Positions 6,791 to 14,997 of a stretch of 64,000 nt of DNA are shown in pieces. Where the stretch lies: assembly GCA_002394165.1 (NCBI GenBank), contig DGTA01000102.1, forward strand, positions 54,386 to 118,385, in the 5' to 3' direction. The notes beneath the pieces were generated by a model, which saw nothing but the letters and a program-made list of their open reading frames with translations, was not told where the DNA came from and ran no database searches. A program made the position numbers and the translations under genes. The stretch comes from Lachnospiraceae bacterium UBA4348 (GTDB taxonomy: Bacteria > Bacillota > Clostridia > Lachnospirales > Lachnospiraceae). How positions within the stretch are numbered: the stretch's first letter is position 1; the number at the start of each line of letters is the position of its first letter.

Positions 6791-8470
6791 TTGAAAGAAT
6801 ACTTTGAAAAATTCAAATCGCTCTTTCACAGCCCGGGACTGGCGGCCACTTACCGGTGGTCGAAGGATGTCCGCGGGCGCATTGTGATCCTGTGCCTGAT
6901 CTCGGCGATCTCGACTCTGTGGGGACTTGGCATCCCGCTTGCGACCAGGGGCCTGGTGGACGGCGCGGTCGGAGCGGATCTTTCCAAACTGAAGCGCTAT
7001 GCCGTCATCCTGGTCATCCTGACACTCTTTCAGTATGTGCTGGATATCCTGGAGGCGATGCTGCGCATCCGCACCTCGGCCAGGCTGCAGAAAAACCTGC
7101 AGAGCATGCTGGTGCGCGAGGTGCTCGCGAAAGACTATCCCCGCCTGAAGGGGTATCACAGCGGCGAGCTGGTCAACCGCGTGTTCTCGGACATGTCGGT
7201 GATCAAGGGCGGTGTGATGCGCCTGCTCCCGAATATGGTGGGACTTGTGCTCTCTTTCTTCGGCGCGGCGGCCATCCTGATCTCCATGGACTGGCGCTTC
7301 GTGTTCGTCATGGTGATCGGCGGCCTGGCAGGCCTGGCACTGGTCATCGCGTTCAAGCGGCCGTTAAAGACCCGCCACAAGCGGATGCAGAAGGCGGAGG
7401 ACGAGCTGCACGCCTCCACTCAGGAGACCATCGAGAACATCCGCCTGATCAAGGCCGGCCTCTCCGAAGAGCGCATGCTCGACAAGATCGGCATCAACCA
7501 GGAGACGCTGCGCGCCGAGCAGGTGGAGCAGGCGACTTTCCGCTTCTGGATGCGCAATTCCATGGGCATCGTGTTCGATATCTCCTGGCTTGTGTGCATG
7601 ATCTGGGGATGCCTGAGCATCTACCGCGGCCAGTTCACTTACGGTTCACTGGCGGCCATGCTGCAGCTGATCGGCCGCATCCAGGGCCCGATCGCCAATT
7701 CGGTGAGCATCTCCTCCGAGATCTTCTCGGTAAGCTCCTCCGCGGAGCGCCTTCTGGAGCTGACGGAGCTTCCGGACGAGGAAGAGGGAGAAGAGCTGCC
7801 GGGCTTTGACCGGATCGAGCTTGACGGCATCACCTTCATGTACGACGACGGCGATGAGGACGTGCTCCGGGATATCAGCCTGACCATCCGGCGGGGCGAC
7901 TTCATGGCTCTCACCGGCATCTCCGGCGGCGGCAAGACCTCGCTCTTCCAGCTGCTTCTAGGAATCTACAAGCCCACGAAGGGAAGCGTTCTCTTCTGTG
8001 AGGGCGGCAAGAAAGTGCCCGCGTGCCGAGGCACGCGCCAGCTTTTCGCCTACGTGCCCCAGGGCAACACCCTCTTTTCCGGCACCCTCCGCGACAACCT
8101 GACACTCTTCACCGACGATGCATCGGAGGAGAGCATCCGGGAGGCCATCCGCGCTGCCTGCCTCGAGGACGTCGTCGACAGCACCGGCCTCGACACCGAA
8201 CTTGGCGAACGCGGCCTGGGCCTGTCCGAAGGCCAGGCCCAGCGCGTGGCTATCGCCCGCGCGCTGCTTAGCGGCGCCCCCATCCTTCTTCTCGACGAGG
8301 CCACCAGCGCCCTCGACGAAGAGACCGAGGCGCGCCTTCTGGAGAACATCTCCCGCATGCGCGACAAGACCTGCCTCATCGTCACCCACCGGCGCGCTGC
8401 ACTCGCTATCTGCGACTATGAAGTGCATATCGAGAACGGAATTCTGACAGGGGACGGTTCTCTGTCATAA
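6791..8470 (+). CDS. ABC transporter, fused permease and ATPase, locus A exporter
   Basis: This half-transporter has 559 residues. Hydrophobic segments in residues 30-300 form the membrane domain. The ATPase has Walker A GISGGGKTS (about 376-384), signature LSEGQAQR (about 477) and Walker B ILLLDEATSALD (about 498). No C39 peptidase domain is present, so leader removal must be done by another protein, probably the S24/S26-type protein just upstream. It should export the mature peptide as a homodimer. The start is TTG at 6791. The C terminus (GILTGDGSLS) is encoded by a repeat sequence (8446-8466) whose arrival probably changed the original end. The paralogue in locus B is followed by a related repeat. 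Confidence 0.88.
   Translation: MKEYFEKFKSLFHSPGLAATYRWSKDVRGRIVILCLISAISTLWGLGIPLATRGLVDGAVGADLSKLKRYAVILVILTLFQYVLDILEAMLRIRTSARLQKNLQSMLVREVLAKDYPRLKGYHSGELVNRVFSDMSVIKGGVMRLLPNMVGLVLSFFGAAAILISMDWRFVFVMVIGGLAGLALVIAFKRPLKTRHKRMQKAEDELHASTQETIENIRLIKAGLSEERMLDKIGINQETLRAEQVEQATFRFWMRNSMGIVFDISWLVCMIWGCLSIYRGQFTYGSLAAMLQLIGRIQGPIANSVSISSEIFSVSSSAERLLELTELPDEEEGEELPGFDRIELDGITFMYDDGDEDVLRDISLTIRRGDFMALTGISGGGKTSLFQLLLGIYKPTKGSVLFCEGGKKVPACRGTRQLFAYVPQGNTLFSGTLRDNLTLFTDDASEESIREAIRAACLEDVVDSTGLDTELGERGLGLSEGQAQRVAIARALLSGAPILLLDEATSALDEETEARLLENISRMRDKTCLIVTHRRAALAICDYEVHIENGILTGDGSLS
8446..8466. repeat. GACAGGGGACGGTTCTCTGTC repeat
   Basis: The 21-base unit begins GACAG and ends CTGTC. It encodes the last residues of the exporter. 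It is closely related to the arms of the perfect palindrome at 52362-52405, also right after an exporter gene. Confidence 0.65.
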
Positions 8471-8533
8471 AAAAAGCAAGCGGCGGCCCCCCGAGTGGGG
8501 TTTGACTCGAAAGAATTGGAAGGAGAGCACCAG

Positions 8534-9256
8534 ATGATCGACTTTCACACCCATGTACTTCCAAACATTGACGATGGCAGCCGCAGCAGTGATATGTCCC
8601 TGGAGATGCTGGCCGAGGAAGCGGCGCAGGGTGTGACCACAGTGGTGGCGACACCGCATTTTCTCGCGCAGGATATGTCGATTGAGGACTTCCTGGAAAG
8701 AAGAAATGATGCGCTCTCAGAAGTGAGAGGGAACATGTCTAAGGCCGACACCCCATTTCCGGCCATTCTCGCCGGAGCGGAGGTCTATTATTTTTCCAGC
8801 ATGGGACTGGCTGAGGAGGTTTCCATGCTGACGGTCGAAGGCACTAATACGCTTCTTCTGGAAATGCCGTTCGGCCAGTGGAGCAGCCGCGTTTTCGAGA
8901 ATGTGGAACAGCTGATCAACCGCCAGAACCTGACGGTCGTGCTGGCGCATGTGGAGCGGTATATCGGGTTTCAGAAGGATAGGAGCGTCTGGGATAAGAT
9001 ACTCACACTACCGGTCATTCCACAGATAAACAGCGGCAGCCTGATCGAGAAAAGGCGGCTGTTCAGAAGAGACAAAACATATGAGTTCTGTATCGAGTTT
9101 GCGAAGAAGACCGACAAGCTTATTCTCGGCAGCGACTGCCACAACTTGTCAGACCGCAGGCCGAACCTGAAGGCAGGGAGAGAGGCTCTGGAGAAAGCGC
9201 TGGGAAGCAGCGCTGTGGCCATGACGGATAAAACAATAAAAGAAGTGCTGGGATAA
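8534..9256 (+). CDS. CpsB/YwqE-type tyrosine-protein phosphatase, copy 1
   Basis: This 240-residue PHP-fold metal-dependent phosphatase dephosphorylates BY-kinases and so controls capsule chain length. Metal-binding motifs are visible: DFHTHVLPNIDDGS (3-16), VVATPHF, HVERY and LGSDCHNL. ATG 8534 is chosen because GGAGAGCACCAG precedes it and the family starts with MIDxHxH. A good terminator follows at 9270. A second phosphatase (14998) lies in the main kinase operon. The two may have different kinase partners, or this one may be transcribed on its own as a supplementary regulator. Confidence 0.88.
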   Translation: MIDFHTHVLPNIDDGSRSSDMSLEMLAEEAAQGVTTVVATPHFLAQDMSIEDFLERRNDALSEVRGNMSKADTPFPAILAGAEVYYFSSMGLAEEVSMLTVEGTNTLLLEMPFGQWSSRVFENVEQLINRQNLTVVLAHVERYIGFQKDRSVWDKILTLPVIPQINSGSLIEKRRLFRRDKTYEFCIEFAKKTDKLILGSDCHNLSDRRPNLKAGREALEKALGSSAVAMTDKTIKEVLG

Positions 9257-9269
9257 GACGGATATGAAT

Positions 9270-9303
9270 ATGCAGCTCGTGTACCTGGCGAGCTGCATTT
9301 TCT
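9270..9303 (+). terminator. Rho-independent terminator after the first CpsB-type gene
   Basis: ATGCAGCTCG (9270-9279) pairs perfectly with CGAGCTGCAT (9289-9298) and is followed by TTTCTTT. Confidence 0.85.
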
Positions 9304-9330
9304 TTATATGAGAAGAGGAGGGGAGCCGGG

Positions 9331-10758
9331 ATGAGAACGAAGAAAAACACTGTCATTCTGTCTGTGATGTGTATGTTGGCTGTATTCATAACATTCACCG
9401 CGGCGCAGCAGACCCAGGCGGCACAGGAACCGCGCAAAATGGAGACTGCCGCGGACGCCGATGAGTGGATCAGCGTTTTCCTTGGTGAAACTCCGGAGAC
9501 GCTGGATGACGAATGGACATTAACGCCCCAGATGGAGGCGGCAGCCACGCAGCTTGGCGGCATGAAGGGCATGGCGGCCTCCCTCGCGGTGCTTGGAGGC
9601 ATTGAGGAGATCGGACCGGCGTATGAGGGCGAAGTGCAGGGGTATAAAGTGTTTAACATTCCCTGCACATTTTCAGTGATGAAAGTCAATCTGGTCCTGG
9701 CAGTGCAGGACGGTGCCATCGCGGGACTGACGACCGGCCCCTACGACCCGGGAGAGAAAACAGGTGAAGGAGCGGGAACAGAATCGGTCGAGGGTCAAAG
9801 CGAGGAAAGCCCGGAGAACGAGGAAAGCCCGGACGACGACTTCGCCGCCATCGATCTGGCGCTCCCGGTCCCGTCGCTTGACGGTGAACTGCCGGGTACA
9901 TTAACGGTCCCGAAGGGAGACGGGCCTTTCCCAGCGGTGGTGCTGGTGCATGGTTCCGGTCCTAACGACAGGGATGAAACAGTTGCAAGTGTGAAGCCTT
10001 TCAGGGATCTGGCCGAGGGTCTGGCTTTAAGAGGCATCGCCGTCTACCGCTTTGACAAGCGCACATATGTTTATGGGGCGCAGCTGGCAGATGATAAGGA
10101 TATCACGCTGGAGGATGAAACGATCGTGGATGCCGTAAACGCGGTGCAGCTGCTGGCCGGACAGGAGAAGATCGACAAAGACCGGATCTTCGTGCTGGGA
10201 CACAGCCTGGGCGGAAACGCTATTCCCGCCATCGCGCAGGATCTGGAACAGACCGGGCTGAAAGCAGGCGGATTCATCATGCTGGCCGCCTCGCCAAGGC
10301 CACTGGATGAGCTGATGCGGGAACAGTATGATTTTCTGTACTCACTGATGCCGGAGATCACCGAAGAGCAGCAGGCGGAAAAAGACGAGGTGTTTGCCGA
10401 ACTGGACAAATTGAAGGACCTGGAAGGACTGTCCGAAGATGACACAGTTCTGGGGGTGTATTCCACATATTGGAAGTGGCTTGCGCAGTACGATGCCATG
10501 GAAACAGCAAAAGAGATGACCGCACCGTGCCTTCTCCTGCAGGGCGAGGAGGACTATCAGGTGACCATGGAAGATTTTAATATTTGGCAGGAGGCACTCG
10601 GCGACAAAGAAAACTTCGAGATGAAATCCTATCCCGGCCTGACCCACGCATTCACGCCCGGGCAGAAAACAGAGGGTGCAAACGTTTATGCCCGCGCCGC
10701 AAAAGTAGATGAACAGGTTATAGAGGACATAGCGGCGTTCATCTTGTCGCGTTCTTGA
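9331..10758 (+). CDS. Secreted alpha/beta hydrolase with N-terminal DUF3887-like domain
   Basis: This 475-residue exported protein has a signal peptide (TVILSVMCMLAVFITFTAA), a DUF3887-like region (about 35-130), an acidic linker (residues 140-175, rich in Glu and Ser) and a serine hydrolase domain. Hydrolase motifs are LVHGSGPNDRDE, nucleophile elbow GHSLGGN (Ser about 291), acid GEEDYQ (about 407) and GLTHAF with the catalytic histidine (about 438). It would cleave an ester or thioester outside the membrane. The neighbouring acyltransferase (10798) suggests, but does not prove, a role in removing acyl groups from surface sugars. The ribosome site AGAGGAGGGGAG supports the start. Confidence 0.75.
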   Translation: MRTKKNTVILSVMCMLAVFITFTAAQQTQAAQEPRKMETAADADEWISVFLGETPETLDDEWTLTPQMEAAATQLGGMKGMAASLAVLGGIEEIGPAYEGEVQGYKVFNIPCTFSVMKVNLVLAVQDGAIAGLTTGPYDPGEKTGEGAGTESVEGQSEESPENEESPDDDFAAIDLALPVPSLDGELPGTLTVPKGDGPFPAVVLVHGSGPNDRDETVASVKPFRDLAEGLALRGIAVYRFDKRTYVYGAQLADDKDITLEDETIVDAVNAVQLLAGQEKIDKDRIFVLGHSLGGNAIPAIAQDLEQTGLKAGGFIMLAASPRPLDELMREQYDFLYSLMPEITEEQQAEKDEVFAELDKLKDLEGLSEDDTVLGVYSTYWKWLAQYDAMETAKEMTAPCLLLQGEEDYQVTMEDFNIWQEALGDKENFEMKSYPGLTHAFTPGQKTEGANVYARAAKVDEQVIEDIAAFILSRS

Positions 10759-10797
10759 ATAAAGAATCAGACGCAGACCTTTGAGGAGGAGAATGAC

Positions 10798-11466
10798 ATG
10801 ACAAAAAAGATAGTGCTGATCGGAGCCGGCGGGTTCGGAAGAGAAGTGGCCTCCATTATTCAGGTACTCAACATGGCGGCGGATCACCGCAACTGGGAGC
10901 ATCCCTATGAACTGCTCGGCTTCCTGGACGATTCCGAGGAGTTCCACGAAGGAATGCTCATCAACGGACTTCCGTGGCTTGGGAAGAAAGAATGGATCCT
11001 CGACCATAAGGATGAGGTGGTGTGCAACTGCACGATCGCCACGCCGCACGTAAAGCGGAAGATCCAGGAAGAACTGACGGCGCAGGGGGTCGAGTTTGAG
11101 ACGATCGTTGCGTGGGGCGGTTACGTGGCGGATTACACAAAGATCGGCAAAGGCTGTGTGTTCTATGGAGGAGTCACGATCGCAGTCAACTGCGAGATCG
11201 GCGACGGCGTCCTGTTCAACCAGGCAGTCACCATCGGGCACGATACGGTTGTCGGCGATTATACGATCATCATGCCGACGACCGGTGTGAGCGGAAAGTG
11301 CAAGATCGGATCGGAAGTGTACATCGGCGGACATGCCTTCATCGTTCCGGGGCGGAAAGTCGGAGACGGTGCAACCGTCGCTGCCGGCAGCATCGTCTTC
11401 TCCAACGTGAAAGCGGGAACGACCGTGCTGGGAAATCCGGCCAAGAGGATGAAAGCAATCGAATAG
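10798..11466 (+). CDS. NeuD-type sugar O-acyltransferase (PglD-like)
   Basis: This 222-residue protein has an N-terminal nucleotide-sugar-binding fold (VLIGAGGFGREVASII, residues 6-21) and a C-terminal left-handed beta-helix made of hexapeptide repeats (for example IGKGCVFYGGVTIA, CEIGDGVLFNQ, KIGSEVYIGGHAFIVPG). The layout is that of NeuD/PglD enzymes that transfer acetyl from acetyl-CoA to a sugar. The histidine in TIGHDTVVGD is the usual catalytic base. The GAGGAGGAG ribosome site is strong. It lies 39 bases after the hydrolase gene, so the two are likely co-transcribed. Confidence 0.85.
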   Translation: MTKKIVLIGAGGFGREVASIIQVLNMAADHRNWEHPYELLGFLDDSEEFHEGMLINGLPWLGKKEWILDHKDEVVCNCTIATPHVKRKIQEELTAQGVEFETIVAWGGYVADYTKIGKGCVFYGGVTIAVNCEIGDGVLFNQAVTIGHDTVVGDYTIIMPTTGVSGKCKIGSEVYIGGHAFIVPGRKVGDGATVAAGSIVFSNVKAGTTVLGNPAKRMKAIE

Positions 11467-11492
11467 ACCCCTCCCTATGCCACACAAATTTG

Positions 11493-11521
11493 TTGACATA
11501 TATGTATGCATCTGGCAAAAT
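11493..11521 (+). promoter_or_regulatory. Candidate promoter of the sortase/capsule operon
   Basis: -35 TTGACA (11493-11498), a 17-base spacer and -10 CAAAAT (11516-11521). This is the only good -35 box in the 76-base gap before the mini surface protein. From here to 24827 the genes are closely packed, mostly overlapping or less than 50 bases apart. Confidence 0.5.
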
Positions 11522-11569
11522 TATATGGAATAGTCCCGTAGTATGGGATTGCAAGAAAGGATGCGGATT

Positions 11570-11827
11570 ATGAAGAAGCGTCTGGCTGCGTTGGCAGCTG
11601 TTCTTACGGTTACTTTCTCCGGAATGTGCATGGCGAATAATGCGCCGGATCCGAATGTTACGAAGGGGATGCCTAGCCCGACGGCGCAGACGGTGACCGA
11701 GACCGGGACGAAGTCGCCCAAGACCGGTGACCTGAATGTGTATGCGCTCCTCGGGGCGGGTACCTGCGCGGGACTGGCGGCGGTGTATGCGTCGAAACGC
11801 AGACGTGAGCTGAGCGAGAATGCGTAA
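11570..11827 (+). CDS. Mini surface protein with LPXTG-like sorting signal
   Basis: This 85-residue protein has a signal peptide (MKKRLAALAAVLTVTFSGM), a short polar segment with Thr and Pro, and a C-terminal sorting signal: SPKTGD, a hydrophobic stretch (VYALLGAGTCAGLAAVYA) and a basic tail (SKRRREL). The exposed part would be only about 30 residues. ATG 11570 is chosen over 11543 because AAAGG lies six bases upstream. The stop overlaps the start of the sortase gene by eight bases, so that sortase is the likely partner. Its purpose is unknown. It could be a wall-linked anchor or a carrier for polysaccharide. Confidence 0.7.
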   Translation: MKKRLAALAAVLTVTFSGMCMANNAPDPNVTKGMPSPTAQTVTETGTKSPKTGDLNVYALLGAGTCAGLAAVYASKRRRELSENA

Positions 11828-12704
11828 TCGCACGAAACGCACCTTCTGGACGGTGCTGATGGTCCTTTTCGCAGCGGCCGCCTGCGTCTGCTTCGGCATC
11901 GCAGCCTGGTACTTTTTCGGGCTTAAACGAGCCGCGAGCGAGGGCGAGAAGGTCGCGCAGGAGGTTATGCAGCAGGAGACCGAAAAACCGTCAGAGGCCC
12001 CAAAAGAAAAGAACCTTCTGGGCGAGGCTTCGCTCGAAGAAATTGAAACTGCTGAATTTACCGGAGAGATCGATGCACAGACACCGGCTGTTCCCGAAGA
12101 CGCGCTCGCAGATGGCGAAGCGGATGAGGAGGATATCCCGGTGAATTTTGTGCGCCTGGAATCTTATAATCCGGAGCTGTACGCCTGGATCCGCATTCCC
12201 GGGACGAACATCGACTACCCGGTGGCGCAGCACGAGGGCGAGGATCAGCTGTTCTACCTGCATCACGACCTGTACGGCGAGCCGCAGTACGCGGGCTGCA
12301 TCTTCTCCCGGTCGCAGGCGGCTAAAGACTTCACCGACGCTGTAACCGTCCTGTACGGACACAATATGCGAAACGGGAGCATGTTCCAGAACCTGCATCT
12401 GTTTCGTGAAAAAGACTATTTTGACGAGCACCGTGAGCTGTACATATACACAGCGGACCAAGCCATAAGATATGAGATCTGCGCGGTCTATCCCTTCGAC
12501 GACCGGGATATCGAAGCAAGTTATGATTTTTCGGATCCGGAGGATCTTAAACAATACCGTGAGAGCATAATGCATCCCCATTCCATGGAGGCGAATGTCC
12601 TTGAAGGACTGGAGATCACAGAAAATGACAAGATACTGACCCTGAGCACCTGCATCTACGGCGCCACTGACCAGCGCCTGCTCCTGCAGGCCGTCCGCAG
12701 ATGA
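11820..12704 (+). CDS. Class B sortase
   Basis: This 294-residue membrane enzyme has an N-terminal transmembrane helix (about 8-32), a charged linker and a sortase domain with catalytic His (YGHNMRNGS, H181), Cys (TLSTCIYG, C278) and Arg (DQRLLLQ, R286). Sortases cut at a sorting motif and join the protein to cell-wall peptidoglycan. The class B label rests on the TLSTC context and length. The only sorting signal nearby is SPKTGD in the overlapping upstream gene, which is not a classic class B substrate (NPQTN-like). Sitting at the head of a capsule operon is unusual. Confidence 0.85.
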   Translation: MRNRTKRTFWTVLMVLFAAAACVCFGIAAWYFFGLKRAASEGEKVAQEVMQQETEKPSEAPKEKNLLGEASLEEIETAEFTGEIDAQTPAVPEDALADGEADEEDIPVNFVRLESYNPELYAWIRIPGTNIDYPVAQHEGEDQLFYLHHDLYGEPQYAGCIFSRSQAAKDFTDAVTVLYGHNMRNGSMFQNLHLFREKDYFDEHRELYIYTADQAIRYEICAVYPFDDRDIEASYDFSDPEDLKQYRESIMHPHSMEANVLEGLEITENDKILTLSTCIYGATDQRLLLQAVRR

Positions 12705-12745
12705 GGGACGGATGAGAAAGTGAAAACGATCGGTAAAGGGAATAA

Positions 12746-14029
12746 ATGAACGATAATAAGATAAACTCTGGACATTCCAGATACGACAAGCCCGCCGGGG
12801 AGACCCCGGGCTCGTCCAGATACAACAGACCAACACCCGAAAGCACTCCGCCGGTGAACCCGAAGCAGGAAGAGCTTGACCAGCTCAACCGGGAACTGGG
12901 GGAGGTCCTTGGCATCAGCGGCGCAGACGCTTCTTCAACTGAACCTGTCAGTTCCCAGATGGCACAACTGAAAAAGGAGAGGAGAAGAAGCCTTTTTTTT
13001 GTGCCGGCCATTGTGCTCGGCGTGTTGATTCTGATCGCCGCGGGAGCGGCGGCCGGCGTCTACGGCCTCTACAGCGCGGGGCGAAAAAGCCTGCTGACGC
13101 ATAAGGCCGAGGAGGGCGTGGAGATCACGGCTCCGGAAGATGCGACCGTAGAAGAAAACGGCAATCTTGTCACCTGGAAGGGCAAAAAATACAAGAGGAA
13201 CGAGAACATCGTCGCGATCCTCGGCCTCGGCATCGATAAGAAAACAGAAGGCATGGAAGCCATGATCCCGGGCGAAGCCGGCCAGTCCGACACCATCATC
13301 GTCGGCGCGCTGGATGTGGAGACCGGCAATCTGGATCTGATCAACATCTCCAGGGACTCCATGGCTGACATCGACCTGTACAACGAAAACGGTGAGTACT
13401 CAGCCACCGAACGGATGCAGATCTGCCTGGCCTACGCCTATGGCGACGGCAAGGAAAAAAGCTGCGAGAACGCGAGAAAAGCGGTCTCCAGGCTGTTATA
13501 CGGCATTCCCATCGACGCGTACTTTTCCATCACCGTGCCGGCCATCGGGGCGCTCAACGACTCCATCGGCGGCGTGGAGGTGGAGGTGCTCGAAGACTTG
13601 AGCAGCGCCGATCCCGCCCTCACGAAGGGAGCGAGGGTACAGCTCAAGGGAGAGCAGGTGCGCACCTACGTGATCTCCAGGGACTGGTTCGATGTGGAAG
13701 CCAACAACGGAAGAATGATGCGGCAGCGCCAGTACATGGCGGCCTTCATGCGCAAGGCGATCGGCCTGATGCGCCAGAACATCTCGACCGTACTGACCAT
13801 CTACGAGGCTGTGCGGGCCAACATGGTGACGGACCTGAGCCTGTCGAGAATGGTCTACCTGGCCAGACTGGCCATGACGAAGGACTTCTCCGAACAGAAC
13901 ATCCTCACCGTGCCGGGCACCATCGAGAAGGGCACCGCGGCGTTCGGCGAAGAACACGCGGAGTACACCGTCGATGAGGAAGCCCTGTACCAGATCATCC
14001 TGGACGTGTTCTATCAGGAAGTCCAGTAA
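12746..14029 (+). CDS. LytR-CpsA-Psr (LCP) family ligase
   Basis: This 427-residue protein has a long cytoplasmic N-terminal tail rich in Pro and charged residues (1-75), one transmembrane helix (about 85-110) and an extracellular LCP domain. LCP features are ILGLGIDKK, SDTIIVGALDVETGNLDLI, then ISRDSMADI, where family members place conserved Asp and Arg that bind polyprenyl phosphate. Later come AIGALNDSIGGVEVEV and VRTYVISRDW. LCP enzymes attach capsule or teichoic polymers from undecaprenyl carriers to peptidoglycan. Here it probably anchors the polymer made by this locus. Confidence 0.88.
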   Translation: MNDNKINSGHSRYDKPAGETPGSSRYNRPTPESTPPVNPKQEELDQLNRELGEVLGISGADASSTEPVSSQMAQLKKERRRSLFFVPAIVLGVLILIAAGAAAGVYGLYSAGRKSLLTHKAEEGVEITAPEDATVEENGNLVTWKGKKYKRNENIVAILGLGIDKKTEGMEAMIPGEAGQSDTIIVGALDVETGNLDLINISRDSMADIDLYNENGEYSATERMQICLAYAYGDGKEKSCENARKAVSRLLYGIPIDAYFSITVPAIGALNDSIGGVEVEVLEDLSSADPALTKGARVQLKGEQVRTYVISRDWFDVEANNGRMMRQRQYMAAFMRKAIGLMRQNISTVLTIYEAVRANMVTDLSLSRMVYLARLAMTKDFSEQNILTVPGTIEKGTAAFGEEHAEYTVDEEALYQIILDVFYQEVQ

Positions 14030-14054
14030 AACACACAAACAAGAGGATCAATGA

Positions 14055-14996
14055 ATGAGAACAGTACTGAGTGTACTGCGGCATATTGTAAGAGCCGTCA
14101 TTGCCATCGTCGCTCTGGCGAACCTGGCCGCAGTCCTTCTCTTTCAATATAATATCCCCGACTCGGTGACGTCCAGAATACCGCTGTTCCAGAACAAGAC
14201 CGTGCAGAGAATCCTGGGACGGGCAAGCCTGGATGGTCAGGAAAACGAGGCCGACCTGATGCAGACCCGCATCGTGGTGCCTACCCAGTCGCTCAACTAC
14301 AACGGCGAGGGAAAGCTTGACCTGCTCGCGGGCGTGTACGTCATGAACGCGGACGGATCGAAGATGGATGATATCGAGATCACCACCCAGATCACGCCCG
14401 GCGAGACAAAGACGGACAAGATCGTCAACTATTACGCGGTGCTGGAGGACGGCACCGAGCTGACGGCGGCCAGGCGCATCGGCATCGGCAACCGATACAC
14501 CGGACCGAGCATCGTGGTGTCGGCCCAGCTGCCGGAGATGGACTACGAGGACGGCGCCGCGGCGCTGCTGCGCACCCTGAAAAAGAACGACGCCATAGCG
14601 GCGGATGACGGCTTCGGAAATGACGTCACGGACAAGATCAACGCCTCCCTCGGAACAGCCGGGGAGGACGATGACGAAGTCCCGCTCACCCTGCGGGTGG
14701 GCAACGAGCTGGGCGATGCCTTCTCCACCCAGGTACTGGTGCCGGTGAGCACCACCGGCGTGGTAATGAAGCTGACCACGAAGGAGACGACCATCCACGT
14801 GGGCGACGGCTTCAGCTTCTACGACTACATCAAAGAATGCCATGACGCGGAGGGCAACGACCTCCATCACAACATCATCGTCAAAGGATCGGTGGACAGC
14901 TGGACGGCGGGCGACTACACGCTGGAGATCTACTGCATGGACGCCAATAAGGTGACCAGCCCCGTCAAGAAACTGCTGGTCCACGTGGTGGAATAA
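14055..14996 (+). CDS. Membrane-anchored extracytoplasmic protein of the capsule operon
   Basis: This 313-residue protein has an N-terminal transmembrane helix (IVRAVIAIVALANLAAVLLF) and an otherwise hydrophilic, beta-rich outer part. The C-terminal 90 residues (KLTTKETTIHVGDGFSFYDYIKE to KKLLVHVVE) resemble a bacterial Ig-like (DUF5011-type) domain. There is no enzymatic motif. It stands one base before the second CpsB-type phosphatase and upstream of the kinases. A similar anchored protein follows at 15747. They may scaffold the export complex or sense polymer. This is an inference from position. Confidence 0.6.
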   Translation: MRTVLSVLRHIVRAVIAIVALANLAAVLLFQYNIPDSVTSRIPLFQNKTVQRILGRASLDGQENEADLMQTRIVVPTQSLNYNGEGKLDLLAGVYVMNADGSKMDDIEITTQITPGETKTDKIVNYYAVLEDGTELTAARRIGIGNRYTGPSIVVSAQLPEMDYEDGAAALLRTLKKNDAIAADDGFGNDVTDKINASLGTAGEDDDEVPLTLRVGNELGDAFSTQVLVPVSTTGVVMKLTTKETTIHVGDGFSFYDYIKECHDAEGNDLHHNIIVKGSVDSWTAGDYTLEIYCMDANKVTSPVKKLLVHVVE

Positions 14997-14997
14997 G

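Noticed and set aside
6856..7809. 317-codon plus-strand frame inside the exporter
   Set aside because: It is the +2 frame of the ABC transporter, with low complexity in Gly, Arg and Pro.
8470..8533. Possible terminator in the gap between exporter and phosphatase
   Set aside because: The CCCC/GGGG stem around CGAGT is too short and has only three T after it.
10342..11511. 389-codon minus-strand frame
   Set aside because: It lies opposite the hydrolase end and the NeuD-type gene, both of which have clear motifs and ribosome sites; its sequence resembles no family.
11466..11569. Riboswitch or JUMPstart-like element before the capsule operon
   Set aside because: Only a plausible promoter was seen; no conserved motif or structured leader could be recognised.
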